From Bog-756 sp049517675 (GTDB lineage: Bacteria > Actinomycetota > Acidimicrobiia > Acidimicrobiales > RAAP-2): a stretch of 64,000 bases of DNA. Below are positions 51,073 to 58,829 of the stretch, piece by piece (position 1 is the first letter of the stretch; each line of letters starts with the position of its first letter). Below the pieces are notes generated by a model, which was given only the letters and a program-made list of their open reading frames with translations, did no database searches and had not been told where the DNA came from. Made by a program: the position numbers and the translations under genes. The stretch is from positions 1-64,000 of the forward strand of contig JBEKRV010000004.1 in assembly GCA_049517675.1 (NCBI GenBank). The letters are read 5' to 3'.

Positions 51073-52071
51073 TCACCGGCGCGGGGCCACTCCCTCGACG
51101 GCCTCGCCCAGGTCGACCCCGAAGGGCAGGACGGCCAGAACCGGGATGTCCACCCCGTTCGCCACGTACCGCTCGATGTGGTCGCGGCAGTGGGCGAACG
51201 AACCGTGGACGACCAGCTCGTCCACGACTTCGTCCGGGATGGCGGCCAGCGCGCCCTTTCGGTCACCCGCCTTCCACAGGTCCCACATCTGCCCGAGCAC
51301 CTCGCCACGACCGAGCCAGCGGTGGAACTCGGCGTACACCCCGACGTTGAGGTACGCGGTGATCATGCGCCGCCCCACCGCCCGGGCCATGTCGGCGTCC
51401 TCGGACGGGATCACGAAGATGCGGGCCGCGACCGGGATGTCGGCTCCGAGCTCGGGGGTGACCTTGGCCACGTCGTCGGCGGACAGCCAGTTCACGATGA
51501 CGCCGTCGGCGGACCGCCCGGCCAGTCGCAGCATGCCCGGCCGGAGGGCGGCGAGGAAGATCGGCGGCGGGTGCTCGACCGGCCGGGCCAACCGGAACCC
51601 GTGCACCTCGAACGTGTCGTAGACCTCGTCCACCTTCTCGCCGGCGAGGGCGGCCCGCAGGAAGGCGATGGTGTCGCGCACCCGCTTGTAGGGCTCGTCG
51701 AAGGGCACGTCGTTCCACCTCGACACGATCACGTCCGAGGAGGTGCCCAGACCGAACGTGAAGTGGCCGGGCGCCGCCTCGGCCAGGGCCGCCACGCTCT
51801 GGGCCAGGAGCGCCGGTCCCCGGGTGTAGGCCGGGATGATCGCGACCCCGAGCTGAAGCTCCGGGGTCCAGGCGGCGGCCAGGGCCAGCGGGGTGAACCC
51901 GTCCGTGCCGTCGGTCTCCGCCGACCACACGTCGGTGTAGCCGAGCCGGGCGAGGTCCTGGTACCAGCGCCGGTGCTCGGGTAGCGGTATCCCGTCGAAG
52001 GGAACGGTGATGCCGTACCTCCGGGCCGGCGGGGTCGCCGATGGGTCGGACGTGGCTGCGGCCTCGGTCAT
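51073..52071 (-). CDS. F420-type LLM oxidoreductase
   Basis: 332 residues. Landmarks: RYGITVPFDGIPLPEH, LGYTDVWSAETDGTDG, LGVAIIPAYTRGPALLAQSVAALAE and FTFGLGTSSDVIVSRWN. This is the third LLM enzyme of the window, of a different subfamily from the other two, judged by length and motifs. The ATG has no ribosome-binding site but TAATAC ends 7 bases upstream. Convergent with ribH2. Substrate unknown. Confidence 0.85.
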   Translation of the reverse strand: MTEAAATSDPSATPPARRYGITVPFDGIPLPEHRRWYQDLARLGYTDVWSAETDGTDGFTPLALAAAWTPELQLGVAIIPAYTRGPALLAQSVAALAEAAPGHFTFGLGTSSDVIVSRWNDVPFDEPYKRVRDTIAFLRAALAGEKVDEVYDTFEVHGFRLARPVEHPPPIFLAALRPGMLRLAGRSADGVIVNWLSADDVAKVTPELGADIPVAARIFVIPSEDADMARAVGRRMITAYLNVGVYAEFHRWLGRGEVLGQMWDLWKAGDRKGALAAIPDEVVDELVVHGSFAHCRDHIERYVANGVDIPVLAVLPFGVDLGEAVEGVAPRR

Positions 52072-52078
52072 GGTCCCC

Positions 52079-52084
52079 GTATTA
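52079..52084 (-). promoter_or_regulatory. Leaderless-type -10 element (TAATAC)
   Basis: TAATAC on the minus strand ends 7 bases before the ATG at 52071. Confidence 0.4.
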
Positions 52085-52107
52085 CACCCTCCGGGCACAC
52101 TGGTCCC

Positions 52108-52395
52108 ATGAGCCAGAACCTCGAGGCCCGGATCCGTGGGCACCAGCCCCCACTCCCCCTCGTCGACGCGGTGGCTCCCCTTGACGCGACCACCGCACCC
52201 GGCACCGGCACCGGCACCGGCACCGACAGCGACAGCGACGCCGACGCCGGCACGGAGTGGCGGCTCGACGAGCACACCCGCATGGTCGGCCGCATGGGGA
52301 TCGCGGCAGCACGGGCCCAACTGAGGAGGGCGCCGACATCGACCGGGGCCCGAGGGACCATCCCCGACCGGCGGACCCCGGGTCGCGCCGCCTGA
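52108..52395 (+). CDS. Small hypothetical protein
   Basis: 95 residues. The middle (about 31-48) is a low-complexity GTGTGTGTDSDSDADAG made by a DNA hexamer repeat; the part after it, WRLDEHTRMVGRMGIAAARAQL, looks like a helix that could be conserved. A weak CACACT -10-like hexamer ends 6 bases before the ATG. Not recognised, and possibly not a real gene; its place between two genes with good starts supports it modestly. Confidence 0.5.
   Translation: MSQNLEARIRGHQPPLPLVDAVAPLDATTAPGTGTGTGTDSDSDADAGTEWRLDEHTRMVGRMGIAAARAQLRRAPTSTGARGTIPDRRTPGRAA
52201..52224 (+). repeat. Hexanucleotide repeat (GGCACC)4
   Basis: Four GGCACC units at 52201-52224, followed by GACAGC twice and GACGCC twice, inside the small hypothetical gene. 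It is a likely site of slippage. Confidence 0.85.
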
Positions 52396-52407
52396 TCGAC
52401 CGGCGAC

Positions 52408-52413
52408 TACGGT
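52408..52413 (+). promoter_or_regulatory. Leaderless-type -10 element (TACGGT)
   Basis: TACGGT ends 6 bases before the ATG at 52420. Confidence 0.45.
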
Positions 52414-52419
52414 CAGGGC

Positions 52420-53262
52420 ATGGCGTCCGTGGTCGAACGGCTCGGGGCAGGTCCCGACGACCGTCTCCTCATCCTCAACTGTGCCGACCTCGGCTTCTGC
52501 CACGCGTCGGGCACCGGCGTCTACGACGCGCTCCGCTCCGGCCTCGCCACCTCCGCCTCGCTCCTCGTCCCGGCTCCGTGGGCCCGTGAGGCCGCAGCCC
52601 GATTCCGGGGCGACGACGTCGGTGTGCGCCTGACCCTCAACGCCGAGCACGAGCTCTACCGCTGGGGTCCGATCACCCAGGCACCGTCCCTGCTCGACGG
52701 TGACGGGGGGTTCCCCCGCACGGTCACCGACGTCTGGGACCACGCCGACCTGGACGAGGTCCGGCGCGAGTGCCGTGCCCAGGTGGAACGGGCAGTCCTG
52801 TGGGGGTTCGACATCAGCCACCTCGAGACCCACATGGACGCACTGGTCCTGCGACCGGAGTTCTTCGACGTCTACCTGGAGTTGGCCCTCGACTTCGGCC
52901 TCCCCCTCCGGCTGCCCGATACCGCCGTCGAACCGACCGTCGGCTTCCCCATCCGGCGACTGGCCGCCGAGGAGGGATCCCTGTTCGCCGACTACTCCTA
53001 TACGGTGCCGAGGCGGGACGGCCGTGCCGCGCTCCTCGGGATCCTGGCCGCGCTCCAGCCCGGGGTCACCGAGATCACGCTGCACCCTGCGGTCGACGCA
53101 CCCGAGCTGCGTGCCGCGTCGACCGACTGGCAGTCCCGGGTGGCCGACCACTCGCTCCTCGTCGGCGACCCCGAGGTCGCAGCCGCCGTGGCAGCGTCCG
53201 GCGCGACCCTCATCGGCTACCGGGCCCTGCGCGAGTCCATGCGGCGCCCGTCGGGGACGTGA
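52420..53262 (+). CDS. ChbG/YdjC-family carbohydrate deacetylase
   Basis: 280 residues. The metal-site motif appears as LILNCADLGFC (family: NADDFG), with HLETHMD (His pair) near 137-143 and a late TLHPAVDAPE. This is the YdjC fold, which removes acetyl groups from chitobiose or related sugars. The replacement of Asp-Asp by Cys-Ala-Asp in the first motif may alter metal binding. It overlaps the next gene by 4 bases. Confidence 0.8.
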   Translation: MASVVERLGAGPDDRLLILNCADLGFCHASGTGVYDALRSGLATSASLLVPAPWAREAAARFRGDDVGVRLTLNAEHELYRWGPITQAPSLLDGDGGFPRTVTDVWDHADLDEVRRECRAQVERAVLWGFDISHLETHMDALVLRPEFFDVYLELALDFGLPLRLPDTAVEPTVGFPIRRLAAEEGSLFADYSYTVPRRDGRAALLGILAALQPGVTEITLHPAVDAPELRAASTDWQSRVADHSLLVGDPEVAAAVAASGATLIGYRALRESMRRPSGT

Positions 53263-53957
53263 GCCCCGAGTCCCGGCCCGGGCGCCCGGCAGGACCGGTT
53301 CCCCGGCCACTGACGATCACGGGCGTCCTGCTGCTCGACCCGCACGGTCACGAGCCGACCGCCGTCGAGTCGATCACCTTCGACGACACCGGCATCGGCG
53401 TGGTCGGCAGCCGCGGCCAGGATCCCCGCATCCTCCCCTGGGAGGCGATGGTGAACCATGCCGTCGAGCCGTGGGCGGGCGGCGTGATCCCCGAATGGTG
53501 GGTGGATCCCCAGCTGCACCGGGCCGAGCTTCCCGTCGGTGAGGGAGTGGGGGCACTGCTCACCGACCCGGTGGCCACCAGCCGTCCGCTCCCGCGTGTC
53601 GAATCCGGCGCCATGATCAGCATCCAGACCCGGACCGGCACCTACCGGTTCCTCCGTTCCGGAGGCGACCCGTCCGAGATCGCGGCGCGGATCGCCGATT
53701 GGGCCATCCGCCACCAGGGCCCGGCGGGAGCGTCGTCGGTGACCACGGTGGCCTCCCGCCGGCACCGCCGCGGTGGTGCGCCCGGCGGCCCTACGTGGGA
53801 CCGGGTCCGGCCCTGGCTGGTCGTGGTGCTGGTCGTGCTCATCGCCGCCGCGGTCACCCTGATCCTGCTGCAGAGCGCCGGCGTGATCCACCTGCCGTTC
53901 CTCGGGAGCGGCGCGGCGGCCACCTCCCCGGACGCGCTCCTCAGTCGAGGCCGCTGA
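53259..53957 (+). CDS. Hypothetical protein with a C-terminal membrane anchor
   Basis: 232 residues from a GTG overlapping the YdjC stop. A strand-rich part (about 20-155) resembles a PH- or Fn-like sandwich (ITFDDTGIGVVG, ILPWEAMVNHAVEPW, ISIQTRTGTYRFLRSGG). A linker and a single hydrophobic helix (about 186-208) follow, with a short tail. It is likely anchored in the membrane. No family recognised. Its last 17 bases overlap the SCP2 gene tail to tail. Confidence 0.65.
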   Translation: MSPESRPGRPAGPVPRPLTITGVLLLDPHGHEPTAVESITFDDTGIGVVGSRGQDPRILPWEAMVNHAVEPWAGGVIPEWWVDPQLHRAELPVGEGVGALLTDPVATSRPLPRVESGAMISIQTRTGTYRFLRSGGDPSEIAARIADWAIRHQGPAGASSVTTVASRRHRRGGAPGGPTWDRVRPWLVVVLVVLIAAAVTLILLQSAGVIHLPFLGSGAAATSPDALLSRGR

Positions 53958-54330
53958 GCCCGGCGACCCGGGCCCGCCGGTCCCTCGCACCCTCGGTCGC
54001 CGAAAGCGACAGGAGGTCGATCACCGGCCCCATCGAACCGTTCACCTTCATGCGTCCCTGCATGAAGGCCACGCTGGGATCGAGACGGCCGGCGAGGATG
54101 TCGCGTGCGTCGGCCTCGGACACGGTGAGCGTGACGTCGGCCCCGTCGGCCGGCCCGGGCCCCGCGTCGACCAGACGGCCGTCGGTGAACTCGACCCGGC
54201 AGATCGCGTCCCCGTCGGACCCGCCGGTCACCTCGACCTGCACCGTTGCCGACAGTGTCGGGGGCCCTGCGACGTCGGCCAGCTCGGGCCGGACCGCGGC
54301 GAACCACTCCTCGGTGAACAGGGCCGTCAC
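53941..54330 (-). CDS. SCP2 sterol-carrier-domain protein
   Basis: 129 residues, one SCP2-like domain. DADVTLTVSEADARDILAGRLDPSVAFMQGRMKVNGSMG (as LDPSVAFMQGRMKVNGSM) is the family's conserved lipid-cavity segment. SCP2 proteins bind sterols, fatty acids or acyl-CoAs. The GTG overlaps the Mca stop by 4 bases, so it is coupled to mca. It also overlaps the membrane-anchored gene on the other strand by 17 bases. Confidence 0.85.
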   Translation of the reverse strand: MTALFTEEWFAAVRPELADVAGPPTLSATVQVEVTGGSDGDAICRVEFTDGRLVDAGPGPADGADVTLTVSEADARDILAGRLDPSVAFMQGRMKVNGSMGPVIDLLSLSATEGARDRRARVAGLSGLD

Positions 54331-55229
54331 TGCGCCGGCCCCTCGTCGATCCCGGCGAAGAGGTCCGTCTCCACCTCGCCGTCCCAGGCGAACGGGGACA
54401 CCGTCCCGTCGGGTCCGGCCACCAGGGCCAGCCGGTAGTCGTCGTGGGGCTGGATGGACCCCATCACCTCGGGGGGGAGCCCGAACCAGAACTTCGACTG
54501 GGGATCGACCTGGGTGGCGTGCGCGAGGAGGGCCAGCCGCCGGACGTCGGTGTGGCCGGTGACGTCGATCACGGTGGTCGGCTCCTCGTCGGGCATCCGG
54601 TCCCACCGTTTGCGCCACTCCTCGTCGAAGGGCGACTCCAGGCCCAGCTCCTCGAACTTCGCATGGATCGCCCGGAAGCGGGCCGCCGAATGGATGGTGT
54701 AGTACAGCTTCGACGGCTGGAAGGCGGGCCCCTCCTCCACGAACCGGGCCGGGTCGCCGGACGACTGGAAGGCGGCCAGGCCGATGTCGTGCACCCGCAG
54801 GTGGTCCGGATGCGGGTAACCCGACTGGTCGTCGCCGTAGACGATCATCACCTGGGGCCGGGTGCGGCGGACCACCGCCACGAGACGTGCGACGGCCTCG
54901 TCGAGCGGCGCGGCAGCGAAGCAGTCCGGGTTGGCGTTGGCCTCGGAGCCGGCCATCCCCGAGTCCCGGTAGCCGAGCATGACGACCTCGTCGTAGCCGA
55001 TGATCTCGGTCGCCCGGGCCAGCTCCTCCCGTCGGATCGCGGCGAGGTCGGCCCGGACCTCGGGGGTGTCCAGGGCCGGGTTGAGGATCTCTCCCTCCTC
55101 ACCTCCCGTACAGCACACCAGCACGGTGCGTACGCCTTCGGCCTGGTAGCGGGCGATGGTCCCGGGGCCCTTCGAGGCTTCGTCGTCGGGGTGGGCGTGG
55201 ACCGTCAGGATGCAGCGGGCGGGGGACAC
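54327..55229 (-). CDS. mca: Mycothiol S-conjugate amidase
   Basis: 300 residues. The LmbE zinc motif HAHPDDEASKG, TGGEEGEILNP, DSGM, YPHPDHLR and YYTIHSAARFR follow mycobacterial Mca closely, from memory. Mca cuts mycothiol conjugates of toxins to release a mercapturic acid for export. GTG 55229 has TAGCGT 7 bases upstream; GTG 55238 is an alternative start. It is followed by a coupled SCP2 gene, an unusual pairing, and is divergent from pspA. Confidence 0.88.
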   Translation of the reverse strand: MSPARCILTVHAHPDDEASKGPGTIARYQAEGVRTVLVCCTGGEEGEILNPALDTPEVRADLAAIRREELARATEIIGYDEVVMLGYRDSGMAGSEANANPDCFAAAPLDEAVARLVAVVRRTRPQVMIVYGDDQSGYPHPDHLRVHDIGLAAFQSSGDPARFVEEGPAFQPSKLYYTIHSAARFRAIHAKFEELGLESPFDEEWRKRWDRMPDEEPTTVIDVTGHTDVRRLALLAHATQVDPQSKFWFGLPPEVMGSIQPHDDYRLALVAGPDGTVSPFAWDGEVETDLFAGIDEGPAQ

Positions 55230-55236
55230 GCCGATC

Positions 55237-55242
55237 ACGCTA
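55237..55242 (-). promoter_or_regulatory. Leaderless-type -10 element (TAGCGT)
   Basis: TAGCGT on the minus strand ends 7 bases before the GTG at 55229, favouring it over GTG 55238, which lies inside the hexamer. Confidence 0.45.
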
Positions 55243-55258
55243 TCGGCACGGCGGCGCG

Positions 55259-55264
55259 TACACT
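55259..55264 (+). promoter_or_regulatory. -10 element of the psp operon (TACACT)
   Basis: TACACT lies 31 bases before the pspA ATG, leaving a short leader with GGAAGGA. No clear -35. Confidence 0.35.
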
Positions 55265-55295
55265 GCACCCAGAGCGTGAGGAAGGATCGCCACCA

Positions 55296-56063
55296 ATGGG
55301 TGTCATGAAGCGGATGTCGGGAATTCTCCAGGCGAAGACCAACAAACTGCTGGACAAGGCGGAGGACCCACGGGAGTCCCTCGACCTCTCCTACCAGAAG
55401 TTGCTGGAGAACCTCCAGAAGGTACGGCGCAGCGTCGCCGACGTGACCACGGCGAAGAAGCGCATCGAACTCCAGGCGACCCAGCTCCAGAACCAGGCCG
55501 ACAAGCTCCAGCAGCAGGCCAAGGACGCCCTGTCGCAGAACCGCGAGGACCTGGCCCGCGAGGCGCTCGCCCGCCGCGCCACCATCGCCCCGCAGCTGGC
55601 CGAGCTCCAGACCCAGCACCAGCAGGTGGCCGACCAGGAGGCGAAGCTGATCGCCACCGCCCAGAACCTGCAGACCCAGGTGGACGCCTTCCGCACCAAG
55701 AAGGAGACGATGAAGGCCACCTACACGGCGGCCGAGGCCCAGACGAAGATCGGCGAGGCCGTCTCCGGCATCTCCGAGTCGATGGGTGACGCCGGGATGT
55801 CCGTGCAGCGGGCCCAGGACAAGATCGACAGCATGCAGGCGCGGGCGGGCGCCATGGACGAGCTCCTCTCGTCGGGTGCGCTCACCGACCTGGCGAACCC
55901 GGTCGACGACATCCAGGCCCAGCTCGATCAGGTGTCCGCCAGCAGCTCGGTCGACGCGGACCTGGCGGCACTCAAGGCGGAGCTGGGCACGGGGACCCCG
56001 GCCCAGCTCGGACCGGCCGAGGCCGCTCCGGCGGCGGCCGACGGCGAGGGGACCCCCTCATGA
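55296..56063 (+). CDS. pspA: PspA/IM30 envelope-stress protein
   Basis: 255 residues, largely one long coiled coil (about 25-220, with Gln-rich repeats), as in PspA/IM30. Such proteins form rods on the inner side of the membrane and keep it intact under stress. The N-terminal amphipathic start MGVMKRMSGILQAKTNKLL fits the family. GGAAGGA precedes the ATG. It heads a four-gene operon (pspA, pspAA, htpX, pspAB). Confidence 0.92.
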   Translation: MGVMKRMSGILQAKTNKLLDKAEDPRESLDLSYQKLLENLQKVRRSVADVTTAKKRIELQATQLQNQADKLQQQAKDALSQNREDLAREALARRATIAPQLAELQTQHQQVADQEAKLIATAQNLQTQVDAFRTKKETMKATYTAAEAQTKIGEAVSGISESMGDAGMSVQRAQDKIDSMQARAGAMDELLSSGALTDLANPVDDIQAQLDQVSASSSVDADLAALKAELGTGTPAQLGPAEAAPAAADGEGTPS

Positions 56064-56338
56064 TCGTTCGCATCCTGGGCGAGGGCCAGTACGACATCGC
56101 CGAGTCCGACCGCTCCACCCTCGACGGACTGGACGTCGCCCTCAACGAGGCCGTCGAAGGCGACGACGACGCGGCCTTCCTCACGGCACTCGCCGCGCTC
56201 ATCGGTGAGGTCCGCCGGATCGGGACCCCGCTGGCCGCCGACCAGTTCACCAGCTCGGACCTGGTGGTCCCCTTCTCCGACGCCACCCTGGCCGAGACGA
56301 AGGCCCTGCTGGCCGAGCCCGGTGGCGACGACCACTGA
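56060..56338 (+). CDS. pspAA: PspA-associated protein PspAA
   Basis: 92 residues. MIVRILGEGQYDIAE, then helices with LNEAVEGDDDAAFLTALAALI, fits the PspAA family, which always travels with PspA in actinobacteria and some archaea. Its ATG overlaps the pspA stop (ATGA), so they are coupled. Molecular role not established. Confidence 0.88.
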   Translation: MIVRILGEGQYDIAESDRSTLDGLDVALNEAVEGDDDAAFLTALAALIGEVRRIGTPLAADQFTSSDLVVPFSDATLAETKALLAEPGGDDH

Positions 56339-56368
56339 CCCTCCGTCGATGAACCTCACCCCATCACC

Positions 56369-57322
56369 ATGAGCACCGCCCGCAACATCCCGAACGACCG
56401 GGGTCTCACCCTGCGCATGTTCGTCACCGGCCTCCTGATCGTCGTGATGTACGGCCTGGTCATCGGCCTGCTGATCGCTGTCGGCATCTCCTACGCCGTC
56501 GTCCTGGTCCTCGCCGCGGCGATCCTCTTCGTCCAGTACTGGTTCTCCGACAAGATCGCCCTGTTCGGCATGGGCGGCCACATCGTCACCCCCGAACAGG
56601 AACCCCAGCTGCACGGGGCCATCGACCGTCTGTGCGCCATGGCCGACATGAAGAAGCCCAGGGTGGCGATCGCCAACACCGACGTGCCCAACGCGTTCGC
56701 CACCGGGCGGAGCCCGAACAGCGCCGTCGTGTGCGCCACCACCGGCCTGATGCGCCGGCTGGACGAGCCCGAGCTCGAGGCGGTCCTCGCCCACGAGCTC
56801 TCGCACGTCGCCCACCGGGACGTCGCCGTGATGACCATCGCCAGCTTCCTCGGCGTGGTCGCCGGCATGGTCACCCGGATCATGCTCTGGACGGGGATGA
56901 TGGGTGGATTCGGCCGCGGCATGGGCGGCGGCGGCCGGGGCGGGGGCGGCAACCAGGGCGCCGACCAGATCGTGCTGGTGGAGATGGCCGTCCTGGTGGT
57001 GTCGGTGGTCGTGTACGCCATCAGCTTCCTGTTGACCATGGCCCTGTCCCGCTACCGTGAGCTGGCCGCCGACCGGTCCGGGGCCATCCTGACCGGCCAG
57101 CCGTCGGTCCTGGCCTCCGCACTGGTGAAGGTGACCGGCGAGATCGCCAGGATCCCGTCCAGGGACCTGCGCTCGACCGAGAGTTTCAACGCCTTCTACT
57201 TCACGCCGGCCATCGCCAAGAGCGGTGTGAGCATCTCGACCCTCTTCTCGACCCATCCGTCCCTCGACAAGCGCCTGGCCCAGCTCGCCGCCCTCGAGGC
57301 CGAGATGGGCCGTCCCTCGTGA
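56369..57322 (+). CDS. htpX: HtpX-type zinc metalloprotease
   Basis: 317 residues. Two N-terminal membrane helices, the active site HELSH (His142, Glu143, His146), a glycine-rich loop (GGFGRGMGGGGRGGGG at about 188-203), another two helices, and a downstream Glu in YRELAADR. HtpX clears misfolded membrane proteins. It sits inside the psp operon, as in many actinobacteria. Confidence 0.93.
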   Translation: MSTARNIPNDRGLTLRMFVTGLLIVVMYGLVIGLLIAVGISYAVVLVLAAAILFVQYWFSDKIALFGMGGHIVTPEQEPQLHGAIDRLCAMADMKKPRVAIANTDVPNAFATGRSPNSAVVCATTGLMRRLDEPELEAVLAHELSHVAHRDVAVMTIASFLGVVAGMVTRIMLWTGMMGGFGRGMGGGGRGGGGNQGADQIVLVEMAVLVVSVVVYAISFLLTMALSRYRELAADRSGAILTGQPSVLASALVKVTGEIARIPSRDLRSTESFNAFYFTPAIAKSGVSISTLFSTHPSLDKRLAQLAALEAEMGRPS

Positions 57323-57380
57323 GCCGGCCCCTCCCGGAGCACCGGGCCCCCCACCCTCGGGCAGGGACGGGCGCGTCCTG

Positions 57381-58016
57381 ATGGGCCTGTTCGACACCAT
57401 CCTCGGCCGGACCAAGCCGGTGCAGTCCAACCTCGACGCACTGTTCGCTCTTCCCGGCGCCTCCATCACCCTGCAGAGCGCGGCCGGCATGACCTGCTCG
57501 GGGCATGCCGGGGTGTGCTTCAAGCCACCGACCGGCCAGGGCTTCGCGGAGATGGAGGCCGAGGTGGTCAAGTTGCTGGACATGGACGGCGGGTCGGGCC
57601 TCACCAAGTCCGAGGACAGCTTCGGCTACCAGTGGCTGGTCGTGGAGGACGCCGACATCGAGTCCCTCGTCACCAGGATCCACCTGGTGAACTCGTCCTT
57701 GAGCGATGCGGGGTGGGGTCCGCAGCTGCTCTGCTCGGTGTTCGGCCTGGCCAAGCTGGCGACGGACACCACGGCGGACACCGGCAGTGACGAGGCGCGG
57801 GAGGGGGCCACCGTGGGCCCCGGCACCGTCGTGCCCTCGACGGCCTACCTGGTGTACCTCTTCAAGCGGGGCACCTTCTACCCATTCGTCCCGACGGGCC
57901 ACGAGCAGCGATCGACCGAGGAGGAGCTCCGGCTCCGCAGCCTGGTGAGCGACGACCTGAAGGTCGAGACCGACCTCGACCGGTGGTTCCCGCTGTGGGA
58001 CCTGCCGGTCCGCTGA
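57381..58016 (+). CDS. pspAB: PspA-associated protein PspAB
   Basis: 211 residues. MGLFDTILGRTKPVQSNLDALFALP at the start and LVYLFKRGTFYPFVP toward the end match the PspAB family, which follows HtpX in actinobacterial psp operons. No ribosome-binding site is obvious before the ATG. Function not established. Confidence 0.85.
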   Translation: MGLFDTILGRTKPVQSNLDALFALPGASITLQSAAGMTCSGHAGVCFKPPTGQGFAEMEAEVVKLLDMDGGSGLTKSEDSFGYQWLVVEDADIESLVTRIHLVNSSLSDAGWGPQLLCSVFGLAKLATDTTADTGSDEAREGATVGPGTVVPSTAYLVYLFKRGTFYPFVPTGHEQRSTEEELRLRSLVSDDLKVETDLDRWFPLWDLPVR

Positions 58017-58037
58017 ACGACGGGGCCGCGGGTTGAG

Positions 58038-58414
58038 TTGACCCTCGAGGCGGGGCGGTTCTCGGTGTGCCGCCTCGACCCGGGATCGGCGTGGCCGACG
58101 CCCCCACCGGGGCACAGGTCTTCTCGGTCACCCGGACCCCTGACGAGATCTCGGTCGTCTGCGCCGAAGCCGACGAGCCGCCGGGATCACGGGTCGAGAA
58201 CGGCTGGCGGATCCTCCGGGTCGCCGGGCCGATCGCCTTCGACGTCGTCGGGGTCGTCGCCTCGGTCGCCGTCCCCCTGGCCGAAGCGGAGATCACCGTC
58301 TTCGTCGTCTCGACCTACGACACCGACCTCGTCCTCGTCAGGGACTCCGATGTCGACCGGGCCACGGGCGCACTCGGTGGTGCCGGCCATCCGGTGACGG
58401 TCGCACCGGGTTGA
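58038..58414 (+). pseudogene. ACT-domain (CASTOR-like) protein with a frameshift
   Basis: Two frames together spell one ACT-domain protein. The first (from TTG 58038) reads LTLEAGRFSVCRLDPGSAWP, a typical start of the family. The rest lies in another frame from 58097 (DAPTGAQVFSVTRTPDEISVV, ending near VTVAPG at 58414), with RVAGPIAFDVVGVVASVAVPLAEAEI and VSTYDTDLVLVR. One base is missing near 58095, in CGTGGCCGACGCCCCC. A GTG at 58067 could still start the second frame, giving a 115-residue shortened protein. A sequencing error is possible. Confidence 0.7.
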
Positions 58415-58444
58415 CCCCGGCGACCCACCTGGGGTGTCGAGTAC

Positions 58445-58453
58445 TTATCCACA
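58445..58453 (+). other. DnaA-box-like sequence TTATCCACA
   Basis: Exact match to the E. coli DnaA box, with a poorer copy (CTTTCCACA) 11 bases on. A single good box is not an origin. Confidence 0.4.
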
Positions 58454-58771
58454 GTCTTTCCACACCCGGGCACCCCCTAATGGCGGTCGCCGATTACCCA
58501 ACACGGGGCGCCCCCGGTACACTCATGCCTTCCGAACCGAGGGGTACGTCCCGAGGCCACCGACCGCCATGTCGGGCCCGGCACCCCGATCGCAACCGGC
58601 ACGCACCGGGACTGCACCGCCGAGGAGAGCGCCACGTAGCTACACCATCCGCAACACGGACATGAACACCCGCTAGCACACCCGGCTCTTGTAGCCAGGC
58701 CGGCTCACCCTTCCCGGTGCCCGGCTGGGGCGTTGAATGCGCAGACGTGGGGTCCACCCAACCAGAAGAGA

Positions 58772-58806
58772 GTCAGAGCGCCTCCGTCATCCGACGTGGC
58801 TCTGAC
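58772..58806 (+). ncRNA. Leader hairpin before the Rpf-like gene
   Basis: GTCAGAGC (58772-58779) pairs perfectly with GCTCTGAC (58799-58806), with an inner CGTC/GACG stem. It ends just before GAGGAAAGG, the ribosome-binding site, so it may regulate translation. Actinobacterial rpf genes often carry a c-di-AMP (ydaO) riboswitch, but I do not see its hallmark sequences here. Confidence 0.4.
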
Positions 58807-58829
58807 CGACCGAGGAAAGGTCAACCTCC

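Larger units (their letters stand above)
58415..58829 (+). other. 415-base gap: leader of the Rpf-like gene
   Basis: No convincing gene. It contains one DnaA-box-like TTATCCACA (58445-58453) and, toward its 3' end, a structured stretch (CCAGGCCGG near 58696 against CCGGCTGG near 58723, and the hairpin at 58772-58806) just before the ribosome-binding site. It may carry a long untranslated leader. Confidence 0.55.

Noticed and set aside
58445..58453. DnaA box as evidence for a replication origin
   Set aside because: One good box only, with no AT-rich unwinding region, dnaA, dnaN or gyrB nearby.
58500..58829. c-di-AMP (ydaO) riboswitch before the Rpf-like gene
   Set aside because: The hallmark sequences of that riboswitch are not visible by eye, so I report only a structured leader.
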